Of a stretch of DNA of 64,000 bases, positions 45,397-53,670 are shown one piece after another. Position 1 is the stretch's first letter. Every line of letters starts with the position of its first letter. Position numbers and translations under genes: made by a program. The stretch is taken from assembly GCF_027366395.1 (NCBI RefSeq), contig NZ_CP114771.1:3348001-3412000 (forward strand), in the 5' to 3' direction. The notes beneath the pieces are model-generated. The model saw only the letters and a program-made list of their open reading frames with translations. It ran no database searches and was not told the DNA's origin. The DNA is from Endozoicomonas sp. GU-1 (GTDB lineage Bacteria > Pseudomonadota > Gammaproteobacteria > Pseudomonadales > Endozoicomonadaceae).

Positions 45397-46770
45397 GGGC
45401 TCTTCAGGGATAACTGTGGGTAGAAATCAACAAATTTGAAAAAAAAAGCACCAGCGGCTGATTTCAGGTATGTTTTTATTTGCAGACAAAAACAAGAAGA
45501 AACGCCGCTGATGCTGATAAAAACTATCCTCAATAAAGTTCATAAACTCAAGTCATTTGTTTATCAGGATGTAAAACTCGGTCTCTATCAAGGCTCTGAA
45601 GTATTCAATGTCATCGTGGTCCCACGCAAGAACGGCCATGCTATTTGCTCAGGATGTCAGCAACCAGCTCCGGGCTATGACCGTCTTGCTGAACGTCGTT
45701 TCGAGTTTGTCCCTCTCTGGGGAATCAGGGTTTTTCTGCTCTACAAAATGCGTAGGGTTGAATGCAAGACATGTGGCGTAAAGGTTGAGCAGGTTCCATG
45801 GGCTGAAGGCAAGAAGGAACTCACCAAAGTTTACATGCAGTTTCTGGCAAACTGGGCTAGAAAGCTCTCCTGGAAGGAGGTCGCCCGTACTTTCAATACC
45901 TCGTGGGAGAAGGTCTTCCATGCTGTTGAGTATGTGGTTGAGTGGGGCAAGAAGCATCGTTCACTTGATAATATCAAGGCCATTGGTGTTGATGAGGTGG
46001 CGTATCAGATCGGCCATAAATACTTGACTGTTGTCTACCAGATTGATCGCGACTGTACACGGCTACTATGGGTTGGTCAGGAGCGTACCGAAGCTACGAT
46101 TCGCAGCTTCTTCGCTTTCCTGGGTACACAGCGTAGCCAGCGGTTGGAGTATGTCTGTTCTGATATGTGGCAACCCTACGTAAAAGCGATTGCGGTGTTT
46201 GCCAGCCAAGCATTACATATTCTGGATCGCTTTCATATCGTTGCCATGCTGAATAAGGCCATTGATGAAGTCAGGACCACGGAACACAAACAGCTTCAGG
46301 CAGATGGTTATGAACCGGTGCTGAAAAAAACACGCTGGTGTCTGCTCAAGCGAAAAGAGAACCTGACCGAGAAAGAAGAGATCAAGCTGAACACAGTGCT
46401 TCAGTACAACCTCAAAAGTGTCAGAGCCTATCTTCTCAGAGAAGAGTTCCAAGTGTTCTGGGACTACATTTCACCACACTGGGCAGGAAAATACCTGGAC
46501 CGGTGGTGTACAAGAGTGATGCGATCAAAGATAGAACCGATGAAGAAAGTTGCTAAAACTGTTCGACGACACAAGCCACTTATCCTGAACTGGTTCAAGG
46601 CGAAAAAGGCGTATTCCAGCGGTATCGTTGAGGGTCTGAACACCAAGATAAAACTCACTACGAGAAAATCATACGGTTTCAGAACCTACAGATGTGCGGA
46701 AATTGCGTTATATCATGCGCTTGGCAAGTTACCTGAACCGGAAATGACCCACAGATTTTACTGACGAGGC
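45397..46770 (+). mobile_element. ISL3-family element, copy 1
   Basis: The 1374-bp element runs from gggctcttcagggataactg to the complement of gcctcgtcagtaaaatctg, imperfect inverted ends sharing the ctgtgggt core. An identical copy lies inverted at 49835-51208. Flanks acaaaaag and acaaaagg agree at seven of eight bases, so a target duplication is likely but not perfect. Confidence 0.92.
45511..46764 (+). CDS. ISL3-family transposase, copy 1
   Basis: The protein starts MLIKTILNKVHKLKSFVYQD; an upstream in-frame ATG at 45436 lies in the element's end. It has the zinc-finger CSGCQQ...CKTCGVKVEQVPW, a helix-turn-helix LSWKEVARTFNTSWEKVF, and the ISL3 DDE core with IGVDEVAYQIGHKYLTVVYQ, CSDMWQPYVKAI, DRFHIVAML and the C-terminal GIVEGLNTKIKL. 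417 residues, intact, and identical to the second copy, so recent transposition is implied. Confidence 0.93.
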   Translation: MLIKTILNKVHKLKSFVYQDVKLGLYQGSEVFNVIVVPRKNGHAICSGCQQPAPGYDRLAERRFEFVPLWGIRVFLLYKMRRVECKTCGVKVEQVPWAEGKKELTKVYMQFLANWARKLSWKEVARTFNTSWEKVFHAVEYVVEWGKKHRSLDNIKAIGVDEVAYQIGHKYLTVVYQIDRDCTRLLWVGQERTEATIRSFFAFLGTQRSQRLEYVCSDMWQPYVKAIAVFASQALHILDRFHIVAMLNKAIDEVRTTEHKQLQADGYEPVLKKTRWCLLKRKENLTEKEEIKLNTVLQYNLKSVRAYLLREEFQVFWDYISPHWAGKYLDRWCTRVMRSKIEPMKKVAKTVRRHKPLILNWFKAKKAYSSGIVEGLNTKIKLTTRKSYGFRTYRCAEIALYHALGKLPEPEMTHRFY

Positions 46771-46802
46771 ACAAAAGGGAAGAGAAATAAGAGAAGATAT
46801 TA

Positions 46803-46828
46803 CCGGGCAGTTGTCCGGTTTTTTTTGC
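46803..46828 (+). terminator. Putative terminator after ISL3 copy 1
   Basis: ccgggca and tgtccgg form a short stem followed by eight T's, downstream of the transposase and outside the element. Confidence 0.6.
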
Positions 46829-46857
46829 CGCTAATTACACGACATATCTTTGAGAAT

Positions 46858-46915
46858 TGGTGCCCAGGAGAAGACTCGAACTTCCACGACCATACAGTCA
46901 CTAGCATCTGAATCT
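46858..46915 (-). pseudogene. tRNA-Leu 3' half, attachment-site footprint
   Basis: On the minus strand the sequence from the anticodon loop (ttcagat, anticodon CAG) through a long variable arm, ttcgagtc and the 3' end ctgggcacca is tRNA-Leu-like. The 5' half is absent: the upstream bases cannot form D arm or acceptor stem. Tyrosine integrases commonly recombine in tRNA 3' ends, leaving such fragments. Confidence 0.7.
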
Positions 46916-47178
46916 ATCGTACCACTCTTATATTTCACCCACTTAGCTCATATCGTTTTAGGAAAAAGTGCATAAGTGTGTATTATTTTTCGATATTTTG
47001 GCCATTTTTTTTAAGAAAAATTTTCATGAAAAACCGCCTTCTGATTACCCTGCAAAATGGCAATAAAACAGGCATATAAACGACAACAACAAAATATCAT
47101 GCAGGGAATCATCAAATTTATTATTTTGGTGGTGATGCCCTGACAACCGATTTGCGACGGACATAAAAAAATAACACT

Positions 47179-47190
47179 GGGGGGGGGGGG
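47179..47190 (+). repeat. Twelve-G homopolymer
   Basis: A run of twelve G's lies 19 bases from the stop of the parE-like gene in a non-coding gap. It could vary in length during replication, or be an assembly artefact. Confidence 0.9.
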
Positions 47191-47208
47191 TTAAGTAAGC
47201 TGTATTTA

Positions 47209-47484
47209 CTATGGCCTGTCGCGATTTTGCCGGTAATGATAGATACCTTCAATTCTTACCGTATTACCAATGGTGTAGTGAATGATGTACCTGGAAGAGA
47301 CTGCGGTTAATTTATAGATATTGTTTTTAATCCGCCGACCCATTTTCGGAAATCGTTCCAGACTGGCAATTGTATCAACAATCTCAACCACAACATCCTC
47401 AGAAGCGATTCCCTCAACATGATTGTCTATAAACTCGCAGTGCGCTTCCAGCTGTTCAAGCGCGGCTGAACTCCATTCAATCAA
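47209..47484 (-). CDS. parE: ParE/RelE-family toxin
   Basis: A 91-residue protein beginning MIEWSSAALEQLEAHCEFID, with FPKMGRRIKNNIYKLTAVSS and YIIHYTIGNTVRIEGIYHYR, matching the ParE/RelE toxin fold. ParE acts on gyrase and RelE on ribosome-bound mRNA; this sequence fits ParE better. It overlaps the antitoxin gene by four bases and lies between the two ISL3 copies. Confidence 0.88.
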   Translation of the reverse strand: MIEWSSAALEQLEAHCEFIDNHVEGIASEDVVVEIVDTIASLERFPKMGRRIKNNIYKLTAVSSRYIIHYTIGNTVRIEGIYHYRQNRDRP

Positions 47485-47729
47485 GACAGCCTACCCCTTT
47501 CCTTCAGCCTCCTGACCACTTCATCATGGGGAATGGTCTCCATCTCACCGGCCTCAACCGCTGCGATAGTCGCTTCGGTTTTCTTCAACTGCCAGTCACG
47601 GGCATCAAGCATCTCCTGAACCGCCCGCCGGATCAGCCAGGACACATCCCTATCCTCTTGCCGGGCCAACTGGCTTAACTGCTCCAGCTGTTTTTCCTCA
47701 AACCTTACCGGTTTCGCGATCATTGCCAT
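47481..47729 (-). CDS. Ribbon-helix-helix antitoxin
   Basis: Start at ATG 47729: aaggag lies eight bases upstream, whereas a GTG nine bases earlier is too close to it. 82 residues with a RHH motif (KPVRFEEKQLEQLSQLARQE...VSWLIRRAVQEML) and an acidic C-terminus (EAGEMETIPHDEVVRRLKE). It precedes and overlaps the ParE-like toxin, the usual order, and should repress its own promoter. Confidence 0.88.
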   Translation of the reverse strand: MAMIAKPVRFEEKQLEQLSQLARQEDRDVSWLIRRAVQEMLDARDWQLKKTEATIAAVEAGEMETIPHDEVVRRLKERGRLS

Positions 47730-47863
47730 GGTTGTCACTCCTTATAATTGTTTAACACCGTATTACATCGTAATACAATTATAGAGCGATCAACAGATAA
47801 CGCAAATCAGATACCGCTCATACCAACAAGCCAGAATGAAAAGTCTTGTTTTTTGCTGAGGAT

Positions 47864-47920
47864 TGGTGACCGCGTGAAGACTCGAACTTCCATGTCCTTT
47901 CATAAACCAGTATCTGAATG
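47864..47920 (-). pseudogene. Second tRNA-Leu-like 3' fragment
   Basis: The minus strand again shows cagatact...ggaagttcgagtcttc and ends with gcggtcacca. It shares the T arm with the fragment at 46858 but has a different acceptor end and variable arm. No 5' half is present. About 1 kb separates the two fragments, with the ParE/RHH pair between them, as expected for stacked integration events. Confidence 0.6.
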
Positions 47921-48114
47921 CTGACATTAAAAGGTGATATGTCGATAGCATCAACATACACTGATTTTATGCCGATATAATTCGGTTTTGTAAACATGGC
48001 ATGGAATCCAGAACAACCCTATAACCAGCTGCCCTTCGTTTTCGGAACGCCTTAAAAAGTCCCAAAATGAGACCTATAGTACCCATAATGAGACTGAATA
48101 AAGAATAACCACCT

Positions 48115-48705
48115 GTGCCTGATATCGCTTCCGCATTGTTTACCAAAACCCAGCAGCGGCTGCTGACACTGTTTTACGGCAAGCCCGACTGCTCATTCTA
48201 CCTGAACGAAGTCGCTCGTATGGCCGGTGTCGGCAAAGGGGCTGTGGTACGTGAAATAAAGAAAATGACCGAAGCCGGTCTGCTAAACAGTTATCAACAA
48301 GGAAACCAAAAACACTATCAGGCAAATCCTGACAACCCTGTTTTCGAAGAGTTGAAAGCCATTACCCGAAAAACCTTTGGTCTTCGGGGTGTCGTCAAAA
48401 CCGCTTTGGAACCTTTGCTCGGGCAGTGTGAACTGGCCTTTATCTATGGCTCTGTGGCAAAGGGTGAAGAACATTCAGGCAGTGATATTGATGTCATGCT
48501 GGTAGGGCACAACCTGAGTTATGGCGACATCATGGAAAAGCTCGAATCCGCAGAACAGCAACTGGGCCGAATCATTAACCCTACCCTGCTCACCCCCGAT
48601 GAGTTTCAACAGCGAAAAAACGACAAACAGAGTTTTATCACCCGGGTGATGGAACAGCCCAAACTCTGGTTGGCCACGGATCCAACGACAGGTGACAAAC
48701 AATGA
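48115..48705 (+). CDS. HTH-nucleotidyltransferase (MNT-like antitoxin type)
   Basis: GTG start at 48115. The N-terminal 80 residues form a winged helix (SFYLNEVARMAGVGKGAVVR). The C-terminal domain has the minimal nucleotidyltransferase motif IYGSVAKGEEHSGSDIDVML. MNT proteins pair with HEPN ribonucleases and silence them by AMP transfer to the toxin. The stop overlaps the next gene (ATGA), which is HEPN-like but shortened. The winged helix may provide autoregulation. Confidence 0.85.
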   Translation: MPDIASALFTKTQQRLLTLFYGKPDCSFYLNEVARMAGVGKGAVVREIKKMTEAGLLNSYQQGNQKHYQANPDNPVFEELKAITRKTFGLRGVVKTALEPLLGQCELAFIYGSVAKGEEHSGSDIDVMLVGHNLSYGDIMEKLESAEQQLGRIINPTLLTPDEFQQRKNDKQSFITRVMEQPKLWLATDPTTGDKQ

Positions 48706-48887
48706 AAGAACTGGATAATCTGGTAAAAATAAACAAGCTCAAGCCGGAACCACCAGACGCACAGGAATTTGCAGGCATGGTTCGTGCCGCTGAAACCAAA
48801 CTGAAGGATGCTGCCATCAGTGGCCTTGCTGGGAAGTTAAGGATTCCACGGCATAAGTTAATGAGCAGAAAATTTAATTCAAACTAA
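48702..48887 (+). pseudogene. HEPN-like partner, truncated
   Basis: 61 residues: KELDNLVKINKLKPEPPDAQ then EFAGMVRAAETKLKDAAIS match the N-terminus of HEPN-type proteins coupled to MNT genes. The expected region with the R-x4-6-H catalytic motif is absent; after ISGLAGK the sequence changes and ends. The toxin is therefore probably dead while the MNT gene is intact. Confidence 0.65.
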
Positions 48888-48995
48888 CCGGATATCCTTG
48901 ATAAATGAAAACCTCAAGCTTTAAAAAAGCTTATAGCAATCAACAAATTCTTGCCGGTAAGCCTGATTACCGGCAGTAAGCTTTTTGCGGTGCTT

Positions 48996-49397
48996 TCATC
49001 TCAGAAAAGGTCGCCAGCCCACGGGTAGCAGGCCATTCCCCTGCGGGGTACAACCGGCGGAGCAGTTCCGGTTCAGTAAGCCCTGCAACCGCTCCCGGTC
49101 AAAAATCACCTGCTCAAACGCCACCGGTGAGTCCGTTTCAAAATGGATCGCCACAAACGCCGGGCAGTTGTCATCCTCGCCGTTCGCTTTCATTTCCATC
49201 AGGGTGTAACGGTAGGCACCGGTGATCTCCCGGTCCTGGAGACTTTCCGGCAACACACAGATTTTCAGAATCCGGCTGCCCCGGGTGTACGTAAAGGCAG
49301 GGCCGGTATCATGGCGATAAGAGATATCCTGAAAGTATCGGGGTATACGGATACCCAGCGCATAGTCACCACCAAACTGCTGTTGATAACACTCCAT
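48996..49397 (-). CDS. Uncharacterised protein, possibly phage-derived
   Basis: 133 residues starting MECYQQQFGGDYALGIRIPR, with VAIHFETDSPVAFEQVIFDR and a C-terminal RPFLR. No family recognised. A gggg ribosome-like site precedes the start. The following stretch to the second ISL3 copy (49398-49834) holds no supported gene, only a possible weak hairpin with T's near 49467-49500. Confidence 0.45.
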   Translation of the reverse strand: MECYQQQFGGDYALGIRIPRYFQDISYRHDTGPAFTYTRGSRILKICVLPESLQDREITGAYRYTLMEMKANGEDDNCPAFVAIHFETDSPVAFEQVIFDRERLQGLLNRNCSAGCTPQGNGLLPVGWRPFLR

Positions 49398-49834
49398 ATC
49401 ATCCCCAAGTAGTTATTGTGCTTCGGGATCACTTTTTTGCAGGTAATGGCCTCTTACGGAGGCCAGTCGGCCAGATCACCGGGGCCGTTTTTTATTTTTG
49501 ATACATCCGACCATCCAACATCGGCCTGTCCCACCATCAGGCTCATGAATCATCAGAGATATCATAGGAATCGCTCCCGGCTCTGACCGCGGTTGTTATT
49601 AGCCCCGCTTTGCCGCTTGAGTAATAGACCTGAGTTTCACCTTATCACGGTGGGCTGCCGTTATCTTCCCCAATTTATCCTGCCCTGCTTAACTGATCAC
49701 GAAGGCTCCGGATTCCAGGGGCAATCATTGCATCGCTGGGCATATGAACTGAAATCCCGGGATGGTGGATCATATTCATAACCTGTAAAAGCACGACAAT
49801 ACAGAGACCATGACCAGTGGGATTCAAGAAAAAA

Positions 49835-51208
49835 GCCTCGTCAGTAAAATCTGTGGGTCATTTCCGGTTCAGGTAACTTGCCAAGCGCATGATATAACGC
49901 AATTTCCGCACATCTGTAGGTTCTGAAACCGTATGATTTTCTCGTAGTGAGTTTTATCTTGGTGTTCAGACCCTCAACGATACCGCTGGAATACGCCTTT
50001 TTCGCCTTGAACCAGTTCAGGATAAGTGGCTTGTGTCGTCGAACAGTTTTAGCAACTTTCTTCATCGGTTCTATCTTTGATCGCATCACTCTTGTACACC
50101 ACCGGTCCAGGTATTTTCCTGCCCAGTGTGGTGAAATGTAGTCCCAGAACACTTGGAACTCTTCTCTGAGAAGATAGGCTCTGACACTTTTGAGGTTGTA
50201 CTGAAGCACTGTGTTCAGCTTGATCTCTTCTTTCTCGGTCAGGTTCTCTTTTCGCTTGAGCAGACACCAGCGTGTTTTTTTCAGCACCGGTTCATAACCA
50301 TCTGCCTGAAGCTGTTTGTGTTCCGTGGTCCTGACTTCATCAATGGCCTTATTCAGCATGGCAACGATATGAAAGCGATCCAGAATATGTAATGCTTGGC
50401 TGGCAAACACCGCAATCGCTTTTACGTAGGGTTGCCACATATCAGAACAGACATACTCCAACCGCTGGCTACGCTGTGTACCCAGGAAAGCGAAGAAGCT
50501 GCGAATCGTAGCTTCGGTACGCTCCTGACCAACCCATAGTAGCCGTGTACAGTCGCGATCAATCTGGTAGACAACAGTCAAGTATTTATGGCCGATCTGA
50601 TACGCCACCTCATCAACACCAATGGCCTTGATATTATCAAGTGAACGATGCTTCTTGCCCCACTCAACCACATACTCAACAGCATGGAAGACCTTCTCCC
50701 ACGAGGTATTGAAAGTACGGGCGACCTCCTTCCAGGAGAGCTTTCTAGCCCAGTTTGCCAGAAACTGCATGTAAACTTTGGTGAGTTCCTTCTTGCCTTC
50801 AGCCCATGGAACCTGCTCAACCTTTACGCCACATGTCTTGCATTCAACCCTACGCATTTTGTAGAGCAGAAAAACCCTGATTCCCCAGAGAGGGACAAAC
50901 TCGAAACGACGTTCAGCAAGACGGTCATAGCCCGGAGCTGGTTGCTGACATCCTGAGCAAATAGCATGGCCGTTCTTGCGTGGGACCACGATGACATTGA
51001 ATACTTCAGAGCCTTGATAGAGACCGAGTTTTACATCCTGATAAACAAATGACTTGAGTTTATGAACTTTATTGAGGATAGTTTTTATCAGCATCAGCGG
51101 CGTTTCTTCTTGTTTTTGTCTGCAAATAAAAACATACCTGAAATCAGCCGCTGGTGCTTTTTTTTTCAAATTTGTTGATTTCTACCCACAGTTATCCCTG
51201 AAGAGCCC
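49835..51208 (-). mobile_element. ISL3-family element, copy 2 (inverted)
   Basis: The same 1374-bp element as at 45397-46770, in opposite orientation. Its flanks are A-rich (agaaaaaa and gaaaaaaa), compatible with a short duplication. Its upper edge cuts the 5' part of a helicase gene. Identical inverted copies 3 kb apart can invert the segment between them. Confidence 0.92.
49841..51094 (-). CDS. ISL3-family transposase, copy 2
   Basis: Amino-acid sequence identical to the first copy, starting at the MLIKTILNK methionine (51094). The DDE core and zinc finger are intact, so both copies should be active. Confidence 0.93.
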   Translation of the reverse strand: MLIKTILNKVHKLKSFVYQDVKLGLYQGSEVFNVIVVPRKNGHAICSGCQQPAPGYDRLAERRFEFVPLWGIRVFLLYKMRRVECKTCGVKVEQVPWAEGKKELTKVYMQFLANWARKLSWKEVARTFNTSWEKVFHAVEYVVEWGKKHRSLDNIKAIGVDEVAYQIGHKYLTVVYQIDRDCTRLLWVGQERTEATIRSFFAFLGTQRSQRLEYVCSDMWQPYVKAIAVFASQALHILDRFHIVAMLNKAIDEVRTTEHKQLQADGYEPVLKKTRWCLLKRKENLTEKEEIKLNTVLQYNLKSVRAYLLREEFQVFWDYISPHWAGKYLDRWCTRVMRSKIEPMKKVAKTVRRHKPLILNWFKAKKAYSSGIVEGLNTKIKLTTRKSYGFRTYRCAEIALYHALGKLPEPEMTHRFY

Positions 51209-52343
51209 GAAAAAAAGGGCAAGGCATATCCTTAACCACTGGCAGGAAAAGCGACAGCAACGGACACTGGCCTTTTGTATTTCCCAAAGACATGCCGAGT
51301 TTATGGCATCAGAATTTAAAGCCGCAGGATACAGAGCAGAAGCCGTTTATAATGGCTCAGAGCTTCGAAGGCATGAAGCGCTCTCGCAACTGGAACATGG
51401 TGAACTGGATGTACTGTTTTCCGTAGACCTGTTTAATGAAGGCACCGACCTCCCAGCGATTGACACCGTACTTATGCTGCGTCCAACGGAGTCAAAGATA
51501 CTGTTTTTACAGCAGTTGGGCCGGGGGCTGAGGCTTCACCACCAGAAAACCCATCTGGTGGTCATTGACTTCATCGGTAACCACAAGTCCTTTTTGATCA
51601 AGCCTGTAGCTTTGCACAACGGCCACTCATTTAAACAACTGGCAAAGCAGATTACCACTGGGAGTGCAGAGCTGCCGGATGGTTGTTTTGTTAATTATGA
51701 ACCCACCGTCATCGATTTATTAAACCGGCTTGCCCGGCAGCAGAAAGACAGCATTGAAGACGAATACCAGACATTAAAGACCCTGCTTGACTATCGCCCA
51801 ATCGCTACTGAGTTCTACCATTACCTGAATGAAATTCAGATGCCCTTGAGCCGGGTTGGTCAGCAGCACAATAGCTGGTTTCAGCTGGTTGCTAACCAGC
51901 AAGACCTGACGAAGCAGGAAGCCGAGGTGTTGCAACGCCACGGCGATTTTCTTCGAAGCGCCATTGAGAAAACCGCCATGGCCAAGTCCTTTAAAATGAT
52001 CCTGCTCAGTGCATTCCTTGACCTTGATGGTTTTGACAACCCGCCAACCACTGAGCAGCTGGCCGAAAAAAGCTGGCACCACCTGAAACGACGGCCAGAC
52101 CTGTTTACCAAAGACCTGCCTGAAAATAAGCAAACCCTCACTGCTGACAGCAAAGCCTGGCATAAATACTGGTTGGGCAATCCCATTAAATTCTACTCAA
52201 ATAAAGACAACGACCCCTTTGTGATAGACAGTGGTCGTTTTGTCTGCAAGGAAAAGGTTCTTCCCCAGCATAAAGCGACCTTGCATCAGATGATGCAGGA
52301 GTTAGTGGAACTGAGAATAGCCATGTATATCAATCGGGGCTGA
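51209..52343 (+). pseudogene. SF2 helicase, C-terminal part cut by ISL3
   Basis: The first residues after the element lead into helicase motifs IV-VI: TLAFCISQRHAEFMASEFK, VLFSVDLFNEGTDLPAIDTV and LQQLGRGLRLHHQKTHLVVI. The C-terminal 200 residues resemble those of large DEAD/DEAH helicases linked to restriction-like systems. Motifs I-III, which bind ATP, are missing, and not found elsewhere in the window. The frame is open into the element, so a start could be supplied by the IS, but the product lacks ATPase activity. Probably another lost defence or repair gene. Confidence 0.8.
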
Positions 52344-52442
52344 TCTTTGACCGATTAACCAGACTGTATTAGCCTGAAAATAACAGCGCCAATTTACTCC
52401 CACTTGCAGGCGCTTAATAAATCTCGCTAAAGAGGAATACAC

Positions 52443-52973
52443 ATGGAAAAACTTATCTCTATGACCATCAATGGTCAGTCAGTCTCTGGCAAAATCACCG
52501 ACCTCTCCCGCGCAGGCTTATCTGTTGAAATCACTGCTCCGTTCTCCGGGTACAGTGCTCACCGGTATGTGCCGACCTTTGCCAGGGCCAGTCGTAACTT
52601 TCTGGAAATTGGAGATCAGGTAGCTTCAGAACTGCTGTCGGAACTCTATAATGATCTTTTGCTTTTGGATGGTAAGCGTCAGTCACTGCAAGCTGTGTTA
52701 CATGGCAGCGAGGGGATTTTCTCAAAGCTTGCTGAGTACAAGGCTGTTCAGGCTGAATTGTCCACAAAAAAACCAGAGCTAAAACAGCAATTCAGGGCAG
52801 GCCTGTTGGATCAGAAGCAGTATCAACAATCACTGAAGCGTATTCGTGATCAGGATTTTCAGCACAGCATGCTGGCCAGGGAGCTTGTGGATCAGTTTAT
52901 TGAACAACATCTTCCAGGCTGGCAGCACAGCCTGGATCATGATCAGTTGATCGGTTTTCTATCGTCAGACTGA
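52443..52973 (+). CDS. Uncharacterised protein
   Basis: 176 residues from ATG 52443 with agagga nine bases before it. The N-terminus SGKITDLSRAGLSVEIT faintly resembles a PilZ strand-turn, but the c-di-GMP binding residues are not evident. The remainder is helical with many charged residues (DQKQYQQSLKRIRDQDFQHS). It follows the helicase remnant in the same direction and may have belonged to its operon. Confidence 0.65.
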   Translation: MEKLISMTINGQSVSGKITDLSRAGLSVEITAPFSGYSAHRYVPTFARASRNFLEIGDQVASELLSELYNDLLLLDGKRQSLQAVLHGSEGIFSKLAEYKAVQAELSTKKPELKQQFRAGLLDQKQYQQSLKRIRDQDFQHSMLARELVDQFIEQHLPGWQHSLDHDQLIGFLSSD

Positions 52974-53022
52974 TGCTGATCCGCCATCTTTACACCTCCA
53001 TTAACCTACGAGAAGAATAAAA

Positions 53023-53574
53023 ATGTACGACATTATTGGAGATATCCACGGCCGGGCTGATGAGCTGGAAGCTCTATTACTTAAGCTTGGCTATCAACGA
53101 CAGGGAACGGTTTATAAACACCCTGAACGCAAAGCCATATTTGTCGGGGATTTTATCGATGGCAAGGGACAGCATCGGAAAACAGTCGATATTTGTCGTT
53201 CAATGGTAGAACAGGAAAGCGCGCTTGCCGTGATGGGCAATCATGAGTTCAATGCCATCTGCTACTCAATACCCGATAACACCGGAGATTACCTGCGCCA
53301 CCATAATGAAAAAAATATCCGGGATCATGCTGAGTTTATTGCTGAGTTTCCCTTTGGTTCTCATAGACACCAGGAGACCATTGACTGGTTCAAAAGCCTG
53401 CCGCTGTTTGTTGGGCATTACTGGATGGACGGTAATCCCGGGGCTTTGAGCGAAACCGTGGCCTGCGTTGATTACACTGTCGCAAGACCTGCCGGCAAAC
53501 TGGTGGCTTACCGTTGGAGTGGTGAGCAGAAGCTGGAACAGAATAATTTTATCTGGGTAGACAGGCATCTATAG
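53023..53574 (+). CDS. Metallophosphoesterase with internal deletion
   Basis: 183 residues. The N-terminal metal-binding motifs are present: GDIHG (about 6-10), GDFIDG and GNHEFN. Then LPLFV is joined directly to GHYWMDG and the final CVDYTVARPAGKLVAYRWSG block. In related phosphoesterases about 100 residues, including a conserved His motif, lie between these parts, so an in-frame deletion is likely. Family members remove phosphate from proteins or nucleotides; this form may be inactive. A ribosome-like gagaagaa precedes the ATG. Confidence 0.72.
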   Translation: MYDIIGDIHGRADELEALLLKLGYQRQGTVYKHPERKAIFVGDFIDGKGQHRKTVDICRSMVEQESALAVMGNHEFNAICYSIPDNTGDYLRHHNEKNIRDHAEFIAEFPFGSHRHQETIDWFKSLPLFVGHYWMDGNPGALSETVACVDYTVARPAGKLVAYRWSGEQKLEQNNFIWVDRHL

Positions 53575-53670
53575 TGATAGAGCGCCAATAAAAACGGAGC
53601 AATAATGCGTCACTTTTTATTGGGTTGATTCATCATCTTTGCTTTCTGATTGAAGGGTTCAGGTCTCAGC

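Noticed and set aside
51072-51208. Start of the helicase frame inside the ISL3 end
   Set aside because: These residues are translated from the transposon terminus and are not helicase sequence; the true gene was cut at 51209.
45397-51208. Definite composite transposon formed by the two ISL3 copies
   Set aside because: The outer flanks do not share a target duplication, and each copy has its own near-matching flanks, so independent insertions are as likely.
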